From Paenibacillus tyrphae (lineage in GTDB: Bacteria > Bacillota > Bacilli > Paenibacillales > NBRC-103111): 64,000 nt of DNA. The DNA lies in NCBI RefSeq assembly GCF_027925525.1, contig NZ_BSDJ01000008.1:62001-126000 (forward strand), read 5' to 3'. The notes under the pieces are model-generated. The model was given only the letters and a program-made list of their open reading frames with translations, was not told the origin of the DNA and did not search any database. This document shows positions 50,590 through 59,845 of the stretch, piece after piece. Every line of letters begins with the position of its first letter. Position 1 is the first letter of the stretch. The position numbers and the translations under genes were made by a program.

Positions 50590-51975
50590 TTATTTCTTGT
50601 CCGGAGCGTGACGTTTGCCGGAGAAGCTGGGCAGCGTAACCGTAAAGACGGTGCCCTGCCCGGGCTTGCTGCGCACCTCGATCGTGCCGCGATGCAGATC
50701 GACGATCTTTTTTACGATGGCAAGTCCCAATCCGCTGCCGCTTTTCTCCCGGTTCCTGGCCCGGTCCGCCTTATAAAACCGTTCAAAAATGCGGGCCTGA
50801 TCCTCCTCGGAGATCCCGATGCCCGTATCGCCGATCCGCACCTGAATCCGGTCGGTGGCCGGAAGCAGCCGTACCCTCACCATGCCGCCCTCCGGTGTGA
50901 ACTTCAAGCTGTTGGTGATCAGATTCATCCACACTTGGCTGAGCTGATCCGCATCGGCATAAATTTTCGCCGTGGGCAGCCTCAAATCTAGCTCCAGCTT
51001 TTTGGCTGACCAGATTGGCTCCGTGGCTACGATGACGCTGCGAAGCTGCTCATCCAGCGCATACGTCGTCGGGTGAAACGGATGATGCTCCGATTCAAGC
51101 GATGCGAGCTTGAGCAAGTTCTCGCTGAGCCGGGACAACCGTTCCGCCTCCGTCTGAATGATCTCCAGATATTGCCTTCGTTCCTCCTCCGACATCACCT
51201 TCTCCCGCAGCAGCTTGGAAAATCCGGCGATCGATGTAAGCGGAGACTGAATCTCGTGCGAGACATTGGACACGAAATCCTGCCGCATCCGCTCCATCTG
51301 CTTCAGCTCTCCGGCCATCTCGGTGAAGCTTTGGGCAAGCTCACCCAGTTCGTCCTTACGAAATTTCCAATCGAAGCCGATATTGAAATCGCCCTTGGCC
51401 ATCCGCCTGGCCGCTTTGGTCATGCGCTTGATCGGTTTAACCAAATAGCGGCCGGCCACCATAATGAAGACGCTGCCGATAATCAAGGCGTTGATCAGCG
51501 AGATGTTCAAATAGCTTTGCAGGAGCCGGTCGGACTTGTTCGAGGCCGGCTGCAAGAACATCGCATACGAATGCCCTTGGATCTTCACCGGGTAACCCAG
51601 TATGCTGACATCCATGCTCGACTCATTCCAAAGCTGTTCCCCGCGCAGCACCTGAGCAATTTCCTGCGGAGTAATAGCCTTCCTCGTCTCGACGTCGGTA
51701 TATCCGTATAACGCTTCGTTGCCTGCCTCATCGTATACCCTGATGAAGAAAGGCTTGGCAAGCTTGCGGTTAGTCATATACGAGTCGAAATCGACGTTGT
51801 CCGTCGCTTCATAGGTTTCGATCAAATCTTGCGCCACCAGGGTCATGTCTTCCCGAAGCTGCGCGTTCAGCCTCTCCGAGAAAACAAGACCCATAATCAC
51901 AAAGGCGACGACCAATCCGAAGATGACCGCCGCCAAATAAACAAGCACCATCCGCGTGTAGAGCGTTTTGATCAT
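50590..51975 (-). CDS. Sensor histidine kinase with HAMP domain
   Basis: A 461-residue kinase with two transmembrane helices (about 10-32 and 160-180) around an extracellular sensor, HAMP (KPIKRMTKAARRMAKGDFNIGF), HisKA (MRQDFVSNVSHEIQSPLTSIAGFSKLL), and ATPase motifs (NLITNSLKFTPEGG, IGDTGIGI, SGSGLGLAIVKKIVDLHRG). Its start overlaps the regulator's stop by 4 nt. The pair lies between the RND operon and the S-layer phosphoesterase and could control either. Confidence 0.95.
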   Translation of the reverse strand: MIKTLYTRMVLVYLAAVIFGLVVAFVIMGLVFSERLNAQLREDMTLVAQDLIETYEATDNVDFDSYMTNRKLAKPFFIRVYDEAGNEALYGYTDVETRKAITPQEIAQVLRGEQLWNESSMDVSILGYPVKIQGHSYAMFLQPASNKSDRLLQSYLNISLINALIIGSVFIMVAGRYLVKPIKRMTKAARRMAKGDFNIGFDWKFRKDELGELAQSFTEMAGELKQMERMRQDFVSNVSHEIQSPLTSIAGFSKLLREKVMSEEERRQYLEIIQTEAERLSRLSENLLKLASLESEHHPFHPTTYALDEQLRSVIVATEPIWSAKKLELDLRLPTAKIYADADQLSQVWMNLITNSLKFTPEGGMVRVRLLPATDRIQVRIGDTGIGISEEDQARIFERFYKADRARNREKSGSGLGLAIVKKIVDLHRGTIEVRSKPGQGTVFTVTLPSFSGKRHAPDKK

Positions 51976-52649
51976 CCGTTCACCTCAAGCTTGTAGCCAA
52001 GCCCCCGGATGGTGCGGATGGAGAAGCTGTCCGTCTCGTCCGCAAACCGTTCTCTGAGCCGCTTGATATGAACGTCCACGGTACGGTCGTCTCCCTCATA
52101 ATCGTGCCCCCAGATTTGTTCGATAAGCTGGTTCCTCGTAAAAATTTGGTTCGGGTGGCTCGCCAGCTTGTAGAGCAGCTCAAATTCTTTGAGCGGAAGC
52201 GTCAACTTCTCGTCGCCTTTCAGAACCTCATGGCTTTTCTTGTTCAGCTCGATCCGGCCGAATTGCACGGTATCCGACGCATGGATCCGGTATCGCTTCA
52301 GCAGCGCCTTCACCCGCACGACCAGTTCCAGCGGATCGAACGGCTTGACCAAATAATCGTCCGTTCCCAGCTCGAATCCCTTAACCTTGTCTCCCGTCTC
52401 GCCCTTGGCGGTTACCATCAGCAGCGGAAGGTCCGTTTGCTGCATCCGAATATGACGGCTCAGCTCCCAGCCGTCCATAAACGGCATCATAATGTCGAGG
52501 ATGACCAGATCCACCCGGTTTTCCTGCAGCAGCTTCCATGCGTCCTGCCCGTTCTCCGCTTCCAGCAGGCGATAGCCCTCCTCGCGCAGACTGACTCGGA
52601 TCAGCTCCCGAATATGCCGGTCGTCATCCACGATCAATACGGTAATCAT
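51972..52649 (-). CDS. OmpR-family response regulator
   Basis: A 225-residue protein; ATG at 52649 behind GGGGGG. Receiver domain (VLIVDDDRHIRELIRVSL, LVILDIMMPFMDGWELS, GTDDYLVKPFDPLELVVRV) and winged-helix output domain (LTLPLKEFELLYKLASHPNQIFTRNQLIEQIWGHDYEGDDRTVDVHIKRLRERF). The next gene upstream, the phosphoesterase at 52844, is divergent. Confidence 0.95.
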   Translation of the reverse strand: MITVLIVDDDRHIRELIRVSLREEGYRLLEAENGQDAWKLLQENRVDLVILDIMMPFMDGWELSRHIRMQQTDLPLLMVTAKGETGDKVKGFELGTDDYLVKPFDPLELVVRVKALLKRYRIHASDTVQFGRIELNKKSHEVLKGDEKLTLPLKEFELLYKLASHPNQIFTRNQLIEQIWGHDYEGDDRTVDVHIKRLRERFADETDSFSIRTIRGLGYKLEVNG

Positions 52650-52768
52650 CGACAGTCCCCCCAAAAACCGAAAAATCCGGTAAATCACAGTACCTTCATG
52701 ATAATGGACCCGCAGGCCGTATTTCAAGCAAACCTAATCTAAACAAAACTTTAAAAACCAATTAACAC

Positions 52769-52800
52769 TTGACGAACAGTTCTTTTTTAAACTAGAAAAG
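52769..52800 (+). promoter_or_regulatory. Probable promoter of the S-layer phosphoesterase gene
   Basis: TTGACG followed 18 nt later by TAGAAA, after an AT-rich stretch with AACAAAAC/TTAACAC direct-repeat-like words that could bind the divergent OmpR-type regulator. The -10 is weak. Confidence 0.4.
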
Positions 52801-52843
52801 GTTGCCATCTATAACCCAAGACACCGTTAAAGGAGCGAACACG

Positions 52844-55800
52844 ATGTTAACCCGATTTGTAAGAAAAAGCGGTAAACTGCTGGCGCTGATCAGTGCTGCC
52901 GTCATGCTGATGACAGCCGTTCTCGTACCGGCCGCAGACCAGTCGGCATTAGCCGCAAGCTCGTCATCTGCGGGAAGCTTCCAGCTTGCCGTTCTTCCTG
53001 ACACGCAAATGTATGCCCGCTACAAAAAAGAAATTTTCTTGTCGCAAACCGAGTGGATCGCAAAAAATCAGTTCAACGAACGCATTGCATTCACAGCCCA
53101 CGTCGGAGATATCGTAGACAGAAGAAATCAAGATTACGAATGGCAGGCTGCCGACGAGGCGATGAAATGGCTCGACAAATACCACGTTCCTTACGGCTAT
53201 GTGGCCGGAAATCACGATATTAACGAATCGCAATGGGATGACCAGCGCAATAACAGCGCCGAGAAATTTATGCGGTATTTCAATCCGGCGACCCGCATGT
53301 CTGGCAGCCCAGGCTTCGGTGGCGTGTCCCCGAGCGGATATTGCTCCTACTACACCTTTGAAGCGGCCGGCAAAAAATTTCTCGCTCTCTTCCTGGACTG
53401 GCGTACCTCCGATGCGTCCATTCAGTGGGCGCAGCAAGTCATTGACGCTCACCCGGATCTCCCCGTCATTTTGATCACTCACCAGCTTCTGAACATTGCC
53501 GAGGACGGAAAAACGGCCTTCATTACGGCAGAGCACGGCCAAGGCTTGTGGGACAAGCTGATTAAGAAGAACGATCAAATTTTCCTGACGGTGAACGGAC
53601 ATCACCACGGGGCCGCCCATATGGTGAAACCGAACGAAAACGGGAAAGACGTGCTCATGATGGTCGTGGATTACCAAGGCGGCTACATGGGCGGCAACGG
53701 TTGGATGCGGATGCTCAATATCGATTTGAAAGGCAACCAAATCAAAGCTTACTCCTTCTCTCCCTGGGTGATGAACATCCCCGAAGATGAGCGAGACGAA
53801 TTCGATATGGAACGTTTGACCGACGCAAACAACGAATTTACCGTATCTATGAACTTCGAGCAGCGATTCGGCTCCTTCTGGGGATCGCAAAATAAAGTTC
53901 CGATCGCCAAAAATGCCGATTTCGATACGTTCCAGGACAAACCGGTCAGCAGCAAGCTGAAAGGGACCGATGCCGATTTCGATACGCTCAATTACCGCAT
54001 CGGCAGTCAGGGGTCCAAAGGTATGGCGACGATTACCGATCCGGTATCCGGCGCCTTCACCTACACTCCGAATGCGGGTCAAACCGGAACGGATACGTTT
54101 ACTTATGTGGTCAATGACGGGAAAGCCGACTCCCCTCCCGGGACGGTATCCGTTCGTATCAAAAATCCTGGCGAAACGAATCAAGGCACGGTCGCCCATT
54201 GGCGTATGGAGAGCGATCAGGCAGTCGAGGGACAGCCACTCCCTGACGGCATCACGGTCGTGAAAGATCTGTCAGGCAATCATAACGATCTGTACCGTCA
54301 TAATGTCGGAAACAGTGCGTCGGGAGACTTGGTCTGGTCCTCGGATGCTCCGTTCAAAAGTCAAAGCAAGGCTAGCATTCGCCTGTTCGGCGATAAATCT
54401 CAAGGCAAAGCTTCCTATCTGAAAACCGCCGATCAGGCGGCCATCAATAACATGACGTTCGAGCAAGGCTACACCATCGAAGCATTCGTCAAGCTGGCTC
54501 CCGACTTCGATAAGGACAAGCATGGCTGGATGGGGATTCTGGCCCGCGACGAAACCGGAGCCAACGCCGGCAAAACAGGCGGCGACCCCGCCGAGCCGAC
54601 GGCCTCGCTGGCAATTTCCACATTGAAAGAGATGCAGTGGGCCGTTTACCCGCAGAATATCAACGATACGGTGACCAACTGGTCGGGCGAGCTGTTCTTC
54701 AAGTGGTACCATGTTGCCGTGGTCAACGACGGTCAGACGACGAAAATGTACATCGACGGTGCTCCCGTGCTGCGCAACCCGGACGGCAATCCGGTAGGAA
54801 TTGCGGCGGCAGGCAAGCCGTGGACTATCGGCTCCGGTCACTATGATAATGTGCACGAGCTTTCCTTTAACGGCTGGATCAGCGAGATTCGCATCACGGA
54901 CCACGCTTTGAAAAGCAGCGAGTTTCTCATGGTGCAAAATCAGACACCGGTCGCAGAAAACGCGTCCATAAGCGCCGATCAGGATAAGACTGCCTCAGGG
55001 AACATGAAAGCTACCGATCCGGACGGAGACAAGCTGACCTACAGCATCGTTAACAGGGCGGCCAAAGGGATAGTCACCGTTACGGACGAGGTTTACGGCG
55101 CATTTACGTATACGCCGAATCCGGGCGCAACTGGCACCGACTCTTTTACGTTTAAAGCCAGCGACGGTAAAGCCATGTCCAACGAAGCGACCGTAACCGT
55201 CAACATCCGGACGAATCACGCGCCGAAAGCAGAAAACGCGATGTATACCGTCATTGCAAACGGACAGCTAAGCGGTAAACTGGCTGCTGCGGATGCGGAC
55301 AGTCAAGACACGCTGACCTATTCGATCGTTAGCCAGCCGGCCAAAGGCACGCTCACACTTGAAAACGCCGTTCTCGGAACGTTTACGTATAAACCGAATC
55401 CGGCGGCGGCAGGCATCGATTCCTTCGTTTTCCGGGCGCACGACGGTAAAACGAACTCAAACGATGCGCTCGTCGTTATCGACATCGAGAAGCAGACCGA
55501 CGGCAGCGGCAACCGTAAACCGGTCGCAGAATACATGACATTCAAGACGAATGAAAGCTTGCCGCTTCAAGGAAAGCTGATGGCCGCCGATCCGGACGGC
55601 GATCCGCTCTTTTACCGTATCGTGAAGCAGGGGGCTAAGGGAACGGCGGCGATAACCGATTCCGTATACGGAGCTTTTACTTACACTCCAAATCCGAAGC
55701 AATCCGGAAGCGACATGTTCACGTATGAAGTCAGCGACGGCAAGGGCGGCACAGATGAAGCTGCCGTCGTCATCGAAATTAAGCCTAATCAATCACCGAA

Positions 55801-56776
55801 GGCAGACAACGTTACTTACACCACAAGCCAAGGCGTTGCGTTAAACGGCGAATTCAAAGCAACCGACGCCGATCAAGACCGGCTTACGTATTCGATTGCC
55901 AAAGAAGCGGACAAGGGAACCGTAACTGTTACGGATGCGACTTACGGCAAATTTACGTACAAGCCGAAGCCAGGTCAAACAGGGACCGACGTGTTCCACT
56001 ATAAAGTAACCGACGGCTTGGCCGAAGCTTCGGCCACCGTCACGATTACGATCACGGAGCCTGACTCGGACAGCGGCTCCTCTCCGTCTCCGGGCACTGG
56101 CAGCGGAACGAACACAGGAAGCGGCAGTACTGGCGGAGGCGGTGGTGCTCCGGGAACGAAGCCGAGTACGGACAAGCCGTCCGATGAAGTAAAGCCGGAT
56201 AAAGGCGCTGGCACGAATACGGGGAACAACAACGGTTCCGTTCCTGCCGTAACGTTCAAAGACATGAACGCCCATTGGGCGATTGAGGCGGTCGGTAAAC
56301 TGAGCACGATAAAGCTGTTCGACGGTTTTCCCGACGGCTCCTTCAAGCCGGAGCAAGCCATGACCCGGGCGGAATTCATTACCGTCATCGTGCGGGCTTT
56401 GAAATTAAACGCGAACTCGCAGGCGGCATTCTCGGACACCGGCAGCCATTGGGCCGGCCAAGCGATTGCAGCCGCCGTCGCCAAGGGTATCGTCGACGGA
56501 TTCGGGGACCAATTCAAGCCGGACCAGCCGATTACGCGAGAGCAAATGGCCGTTATTCTGGTGCGTGCCTTCGGACTAAATGCTAACGGAACCGAAGCAA
56601 AGCTTTCGGATAGCGCGGCTATCTCCGAGTGGGCCCAATCGGCCGTTTCGACTTTAATAAATCAAAAGCTCATTCAAGGATACAATGACGGCTCCTTCCA
56701 ACCGAAGCGTGCCGCCACAAGGGCGGAAGTCGCCACGATGCTGCTGCGTCTGCTTGAATTCAAAGCACAGCCATAA
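52844..56776 (+). CDS. S-layer-anchored metallophosphoesterase with tandem beta-sandwich and LamG domains
   Basis: A 1310-residue surface protein; ATG at 52844 behind AAAGGAG. Signal peptide to about residue 40 (...AALAAS). Calcineurin-like phosphoesterase (about 43-300): LAVLPDTQMY, HVGDIVDRR, GYVAGNHDI, LITHQ and NGHHHGAAH carry the metal ligands. Then a tandem-95/VCBS-type repeat (about 350-440), a LamG-like lectin fold (about 450-695), four further repeats of about 95 residues each (about 700-1080, with GAFTYTPNPxxxGxDSFTFKxxDG), a Gly/Ser/Thr linker and three SLH domains (about 1130-1308). The SLH modules bind pyruvylated wall polymer. It may release phosphate from extracellular organic phosphates; the substrate is unknown. 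Confidence 0.93.
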   Translation: MLTRFVRKSGKLLALISAAVMLMTAVLVPAADQSALAASSSSAGSFQLAVLPDTQMYARYKKEIFLSQTEWIAKNQFNERIAFTAHVGDIVDRRNQDYEWQAADEAMKWLDKYHVPYGYVAGNHDINESQWDDQRNNSAEKFMRYFNPATRMSGSPGFGGVSPSGYCSYYTFEAAGKKFLALFLDWRTSDASIQWAQQVIDAHPDLPVILITHQLLNIAEDGKTAFITAEHGQGLWDKLIKKNDQIFLTVNGHHHGAAHMVKPNENGKDVLMMVVDYQGGYMGGNGWMRMLNIDLKGNQIKAYSFSPWVMNIPEDERDEFDMERLTDANNEFTVSMNFEQRFGSFWGSQNKVPIAKNADFDTFQDKPVSSKLKGTDADFDTLNYRIGSQGSKGMATITDPVSGAFTYTPNAGQTGTDTFTYVVNDGKADSPPGTVSVRIKNPGETNQGTVAHWRMESDQAVEGQPLPDGITVVKDLSGNHNDLYRHNVGNSASGDLVWSSDAPFKSQSKASIRLFGDKSQGKASYLKTADQAAINNMTFEQGYTIEAFVKLAPDFDKDKHGWMGILARDETGANAGKTGGDPAEPTASLAISTLKEMQWAVYPQNINDTVTNWSGELFFKWYHVAVVNDGQTTKMYIDGAPVLRNPDGNPVGIAAAGKPWTIGSGHYDNVHELSFNGWISEIRITDHALKSSEFLMVQNQTPVAENASISADQDKTASGNMKATDPDGDKLTYSIVNRAAKGIVTVTDEVYGAFTYTPNPGATGTDSFTFKASDGKAMSNEATVTVNIRTNHAPKAENAMYTVIANGQLSGKLAAADADSQDTLTYSIVSQPAKGTLTLENAVLGTFTYKPNPAAAGIDSFVFRAHDGKTNSNDALVVIDIEKQTDGSGNRKPVAEYMTFKTNESLPLQGKLMAADPDGDPLFYRIVKQGAKGTAAITDSVYGAFTYTPNPKQSGSDMFTYEVSDGKGGTDEAAVVIEIKPNQSPKADNVTYTTSQGVALNGEFKATDADQDRLTYSIAKEADKGTVTVTDATYGKFTYKPKPGQTGTDVFHYKVTDGLAEASATVTITITEPDSDSGSSPSPGTGSGTNTGSGSTGGGGGAPGTKPSTDKPSDEVKPDKGAGTNTGNNNGSVPAVTFKDMNAHWAIEAVGKLSTIKLFDGFPDGSFKPEQAMTRAEFITVIVRALKLNANSQAAFSDTGSHWAGQAIAAAVAKGIVDGFGDQFKPDQPITREQMAVILVRAFGLNANGTEAKLSDSAAISEWAQSAVSTLINQKLIQGYNDGSFQPKRAATRAEVATMLLRLLEFKAQP

Positions 56777-56779
56777 AAG

Positions 56780-56830
56780 AAAATGATCGCCCCTCCATTG
56801 ACCTCAACGGCGGAAGGGCGATCTTTTCTT
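56780..56830. terminator. Bidirectional terminator between phosphoesterase gene and prkA
   Basis: GATCGCCCCTCC and GGAAGGGCGATC form the stem; TTTTCTTC follows on the plus strand and ATTTTCTTTTATGG on the minus strand. Confidence 0.85.
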
Positions 56831-56853
56831 CATTTGTTACCTCAGGCAATCAA

Positions 56854-58749
56854 TCACCGATTCAATAAGCTGCCGACATAGCGCAGCAGCTCATTGGCCG
56901 AAGCGGTCGTATAGCCGTGCTCCTCGACAAGACGCTTGATGACCTCATTGATTCGTTTCAGTTGGTTCTCATCCGGGGTTTTCGTCGAAGTCGTAATTTT
57001 GACGATGTCCTTCAGATCGGCGAACAGCTTCTTCTCGATCGCTTCGCGAAGCCGCTCGTGGCTGCTGTAGTCGAACCGCTTTCCTTTGCGCGAATAGGAG
57101 GACATCCGGATCAATATCTCCTCGCGGAACGCTTTCTTCGCATTTTCCGAAATGCCGATCTGCTCTTCGATCGAACGCATGAGCCTCTCGTCCGGGTCCA
57201 TCTCTTCGCCGGTTAGCGGGTCCTTGATTTTGGTCCAGTTGCAGTATGCCTCGATATTGTCAAGGTAGTTGTTGAACAACGTCTTCGCCGATTCGTCGAA
57301 CGAGTAGACGAACGCTTTTTGCACCTCTTTCTTGGCTAGCTCGTCATACTCCTTGCGCGCGATAGAGATGAAGTTCAAGTACCGCTCCCGTTCCTCCTTC
57401 GTGATGGACGGGTGCTGGTCCAGACCGTCCTTGAGGGCCCGCAGCACATCCAGCGCATTGATAAATTCCAGACCTTGCCGGATCAGCGCGCTGGAAATCC
57501 GGTTGATGACATAGCGGGGATCGATTCCGCTCATGCCTTCCTCCAAATATTCGCTCTGCATCTCCTTCAAATCCGCTTCCTTATACCCTTCCACCTCTTC
57601 GCCGTCGTACATGCGCATTTTTTTGACGAGATCCATTCCCTGCTTCTTGGATTCCTTCAACCGGGTTAGAATCGAGAAAATCGCCGCGGCCCTCAGCGAG
57701 TGAGGCGCGATATGCACATGCTTCATGTCGCTTTGCTTGATCAGCTTGGCGTAAATTTTCTCTTCGTCCGACACCTTCAAATTGTAAGGAATTGGCATAA
57801 CGATCATCCGCGATTGGAGTGCCTCGTTCTTTTTATTGGCAATAAACGATTTATATTCGGATTCGTTCGTATGGGCGATAATGAGCTCGTCTGCCGAAAT
57901 CAAAGCGAACCGTCCGGCTTTAAAGTTGCCTTCCTGCGTGAGGGAAAGCAGGTTCCACAAAAACTTCTCATCGCATTTCAGCATTTCCTGAAACTCCATC
58001 AAGCCCCGGTTGGCCTTATTCAACTCTCCGTCGAAACGGTAAGCCCGCGGATCGGATTCCGAGCCGTACTCGGTAATCGTGGAGAAATCGATGCTCCCCG
58101 TCAGGTCGGCGATATCCTGCGATTTCGGATCGGACGGACTGAACGTCCCGATGCCTACGCGGCTATCTTCAGACAACAGTACGCGCTCCACCGGCACGTC
58201 TTCGATATGTCCCCCATAATCATCCCGCAGCCGGATTTGGCAGGAGGGGCACAGGTTGCCCTCGATCCTCACGCCGAATTCCTGCTCAACCTCGCTTCTC
58301 AGCTCATGCGGAATTAAGTGCAAAGGCTCTTCGTGCATCGGGCAGCCTTTGATCGCATATACAGCGCCTTGATCCGTGCGCGAGAACTGCTCAAGCCCGC
58401 GCTTGAGCATCGTGACAATGGTCGACTTCCCGCCGCTGACCGGCCCCATCAATAGCAAGATCCGCTTGCGAACGTCCAACCGGCGCGCCGCCGAATGGAA
58501 ATATTCTTCCACCAGCTTCTCAATTGCAGAATCGAGCCCGAAAATCTCTTTTTCGAAAAAGTTATACTTTCGACGTCCATTTTCTTCCAGTATGCCGTGG
58601 GAGGCAATCATTTCGTACACCCGTGCATGCGCCGTCATAGCCAAATGCGGATGCTGGCGGAGCAACTCGATGTACTCGGCGAAGGTTCCGGTCCAGGCCA
58701 GCCTTTCGGTTTCCGTGCGAAAGTCGGCGATTTTCTTGAATATATTCAT
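56854..58749 (-). CDS. prkA: PrkA-family serine protein kinase
   Basis: A 631-residue protein, full length for PrkA. The N-terminal AAA-type domain has the P-loop GPVSGGKSTIV (about 102-112), CPMHEEPLHLIP, the CPSC finger and FSPSDPKSQDIADLTGSIDFS; the C-terminal part is the PrkA kinase-like region. It acts in sporulation and stationary phase in Bacillus, where it is reported to affect the sigma-K pathway. RBS GGAGGT is near the ATG. The long leader carries two tandem hairpin units (58767-58847). Confidence 0.96.
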   Translation of the reverse strand: MNIFKKIADFRTETERLAWTGTFAEYIELLRQHPHLAMTAHARVYEMIASHGILEENGRRKYNFFEKEIFGLDSAIEKLVEEYFHSAARRLDVRKRILLLMGPVSGGKSTIVTMLKRGLEQFSRTDQGAVYAIKGCPMHEEPLHLIPHELRSEVEQEFGVRIEGNLCPSCQIRLRDDYGGHIEDVPVERVLLSEDSRVGIGTFSPSDPKSQDIADLTGSIDFSTITEYGSESDPRAYRFDGELNKANRGLMEFQEMLKCDEKFLWNLLSLTQEGNFKAGRFALISADELIIAHTNESEYKSFIANKKNEALQSRMIVMPIPYNLKVSDEEKIYAKLIKQSDMKHVHIAPHSLRAAAIFSILTRLKESKKQGMDLVKKMRMYDGEEVEGYKEADLKEMQSEYLEEGMSGIDPRYVINRISSALIRQGLEFINALDVLRALKDGLDQHPSITKEERERYLNFISIARKEYDELAKKEVQKAFVYSFDESAKTLFNNYLDNIEAYCNWTKIKDPLTGEEMDPDERLMRSIEEQIGISENAKKAFREEILIRMSSYSRKGKRFDYSSHERLREAIEKKLFADLKDIVKITTSTKTPDENQLKRINEVIKRLVEEHGYTTASANELLRYVGSLLNR

Positions 58750-58766
58750 GATCTTACCTCCTACGA

Positions 58767-58863
58767 GTTTTGCTTTAGCAAAACTGGCTTCGAAAGGATA
58801 CGCTTATAGGTTTTGCGCTAAGCAAAACCGGCTTCGAAAGGATACGCGCTTCGAAACGATGCG
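58767..58863. repeat. Tandem hairpin-containing repeats in the prkA leader
   Basis: Two copies, 43-44 nt apart, of a unit made of GTTTTGC-(4-5 nt)-GCAAAAC followed by GGCTTCGAAAGGATACGC (one T/C difference), plus a partial third GCTTCGAAACGATGCG. Each unit can fold as a hairpin in the prkA leader RNA. Confidence 0.8.
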
Positions 58864-58869
58864 TAACGC

Positions 58870-59104
58870 CGATAGCCGCCGCTTCCGGGTTTCGGCCCCG
58901 GCTTCTTCTTCGGATTTGAAGTGTAATAAATACCTATGCAGAAAGCAAAAGGAAGTTGACCGAAAATTTCTGGCAAAATCGGAAAAGAAGCCGTAGGCTT
59001 GTCCAGACGGAAATAACGAAAGGAATGGCGAAACGAAGGAAACTTTTAAGCGCGGCGGGGGCGCATACCGGGGGTGCTGGAAGATCCGGCAAGCCGGGGA
59101 ACCG
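58870..59104. other. Spacer between prkA leader and ECF sigma gene
   Basis: No gene with an RBS and no anti-sigma factor is visible downstream of the ECF gene. The only open frame overlaps the sigma gene and reads like non-coding sequence. The prkA promoter should lie here; I could not identify it with confidence. Confidence 0.4.
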
Positions 59105-59668
59105 TTATGGGCGCCCCTCGACTTGAAGGCGCCGGACGGCTTCTTTCCGCGCACGATGCAGTCTTGTTTTGATCGTCGTGAGCGGGAGCTTTAAATAGGA
59201 GGCGATTTCGCCGGGCTTCAGTTCGTATTTGGCCTTAAGCAGCAGCACATCCCGAAACGGCAGAGGCATCTCCAAAATTTTCCCGAACATTTCGCGGCTG
59301 TCCTCACGCCTCAAAAACTCCTCCTCCGCGGATGTATGGGCCTTCTCCGTCTCGATCCTGTCCATAACCGTAACTTTGCGAAAATAGGAGCTCCTCCGAT
59401 AATCGAACACGGTATTGCGGGTGATCGTGAGCAGCCATGCCCGGACGGAGCCGTCGCCCCGAAACGAAGCAATTCGGCGGTAAGCCTTCAAAAACACATC
59501 CTGGGTAATATCGTCGGCCACATCGTGTTTACGTGTTAATCCGTAGGCATAGCTCCATACCTCGCGGCGGTGCTGTTCCATCCATGATCTAAAAAGAGCC
59601 TCATCCTTGGAGGACGGGCGATTTTCCAAGTTACGACAATTGCTGGTTTTCTCTAATTGTTGCGGCAT
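59105..59668 (-). CDS. ECF-type RNA polymerase sigma factor
   Basis: A 187-residue protein; ATG at 59668 behind GGAGGAGG at 11 nt. Sigma region 2 (LFRSWMEQHRREVWSYAYGLTRKHDVADDITQDVFLKAYRRIASFRGDGSVRAWLLTITRN) and region 4 (LPFRDVLLLKAKYELKPGEIASYLKLPLTTIKTRLHRARKEAVRRL) resemble SigW/SigX-like factors. No anti-sigma gene follows, so control must be at transcription or by a protein encoded elsewhere. Its target promoters are unknown. Confidence 0.92.
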   Translation of the reverse strand: MPQQLEKTSNCRNLENRPSSKDEALFRSWMEQHRREVWSYAYGLTRKHDVADDITQDVFLKAYRRIASFRGDGSVRAWLLTITRNTVFDYRRSSYFRKVTVMDRIETEKAHTSAEEEFLRREDSREMFGKILEMPLPFRDVLLLKAKYELKPGEIASYLKLPLTTIKTRLHRARKEAVRRLQVEGRP

Positions 59669-59845
59669 CTCTATCCAAGCCTCCTCCGACAAACGAGCGC
59701 TTCCGGAGCGCTTTTTTTCTTTATTATGAACTCCATTACTTAACGAGGAACTAAGAAAAGTTAACGAAATTCTTAAGATTTTCTATATAAAGACGAAAAA
59801 AACGCGCCTCCCCCTGCAGGTTCGACACGTTTCATATACATTTTC

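Noticed and set aside
58804-59154. A minus-strand open frame downstream of the ECF gene that could be an anti-sigma factor
   Set aside because: It overlaps the end of the sigma gene in another frame, has no RBS or membrane helix, and runs through the prkA leader repeats.
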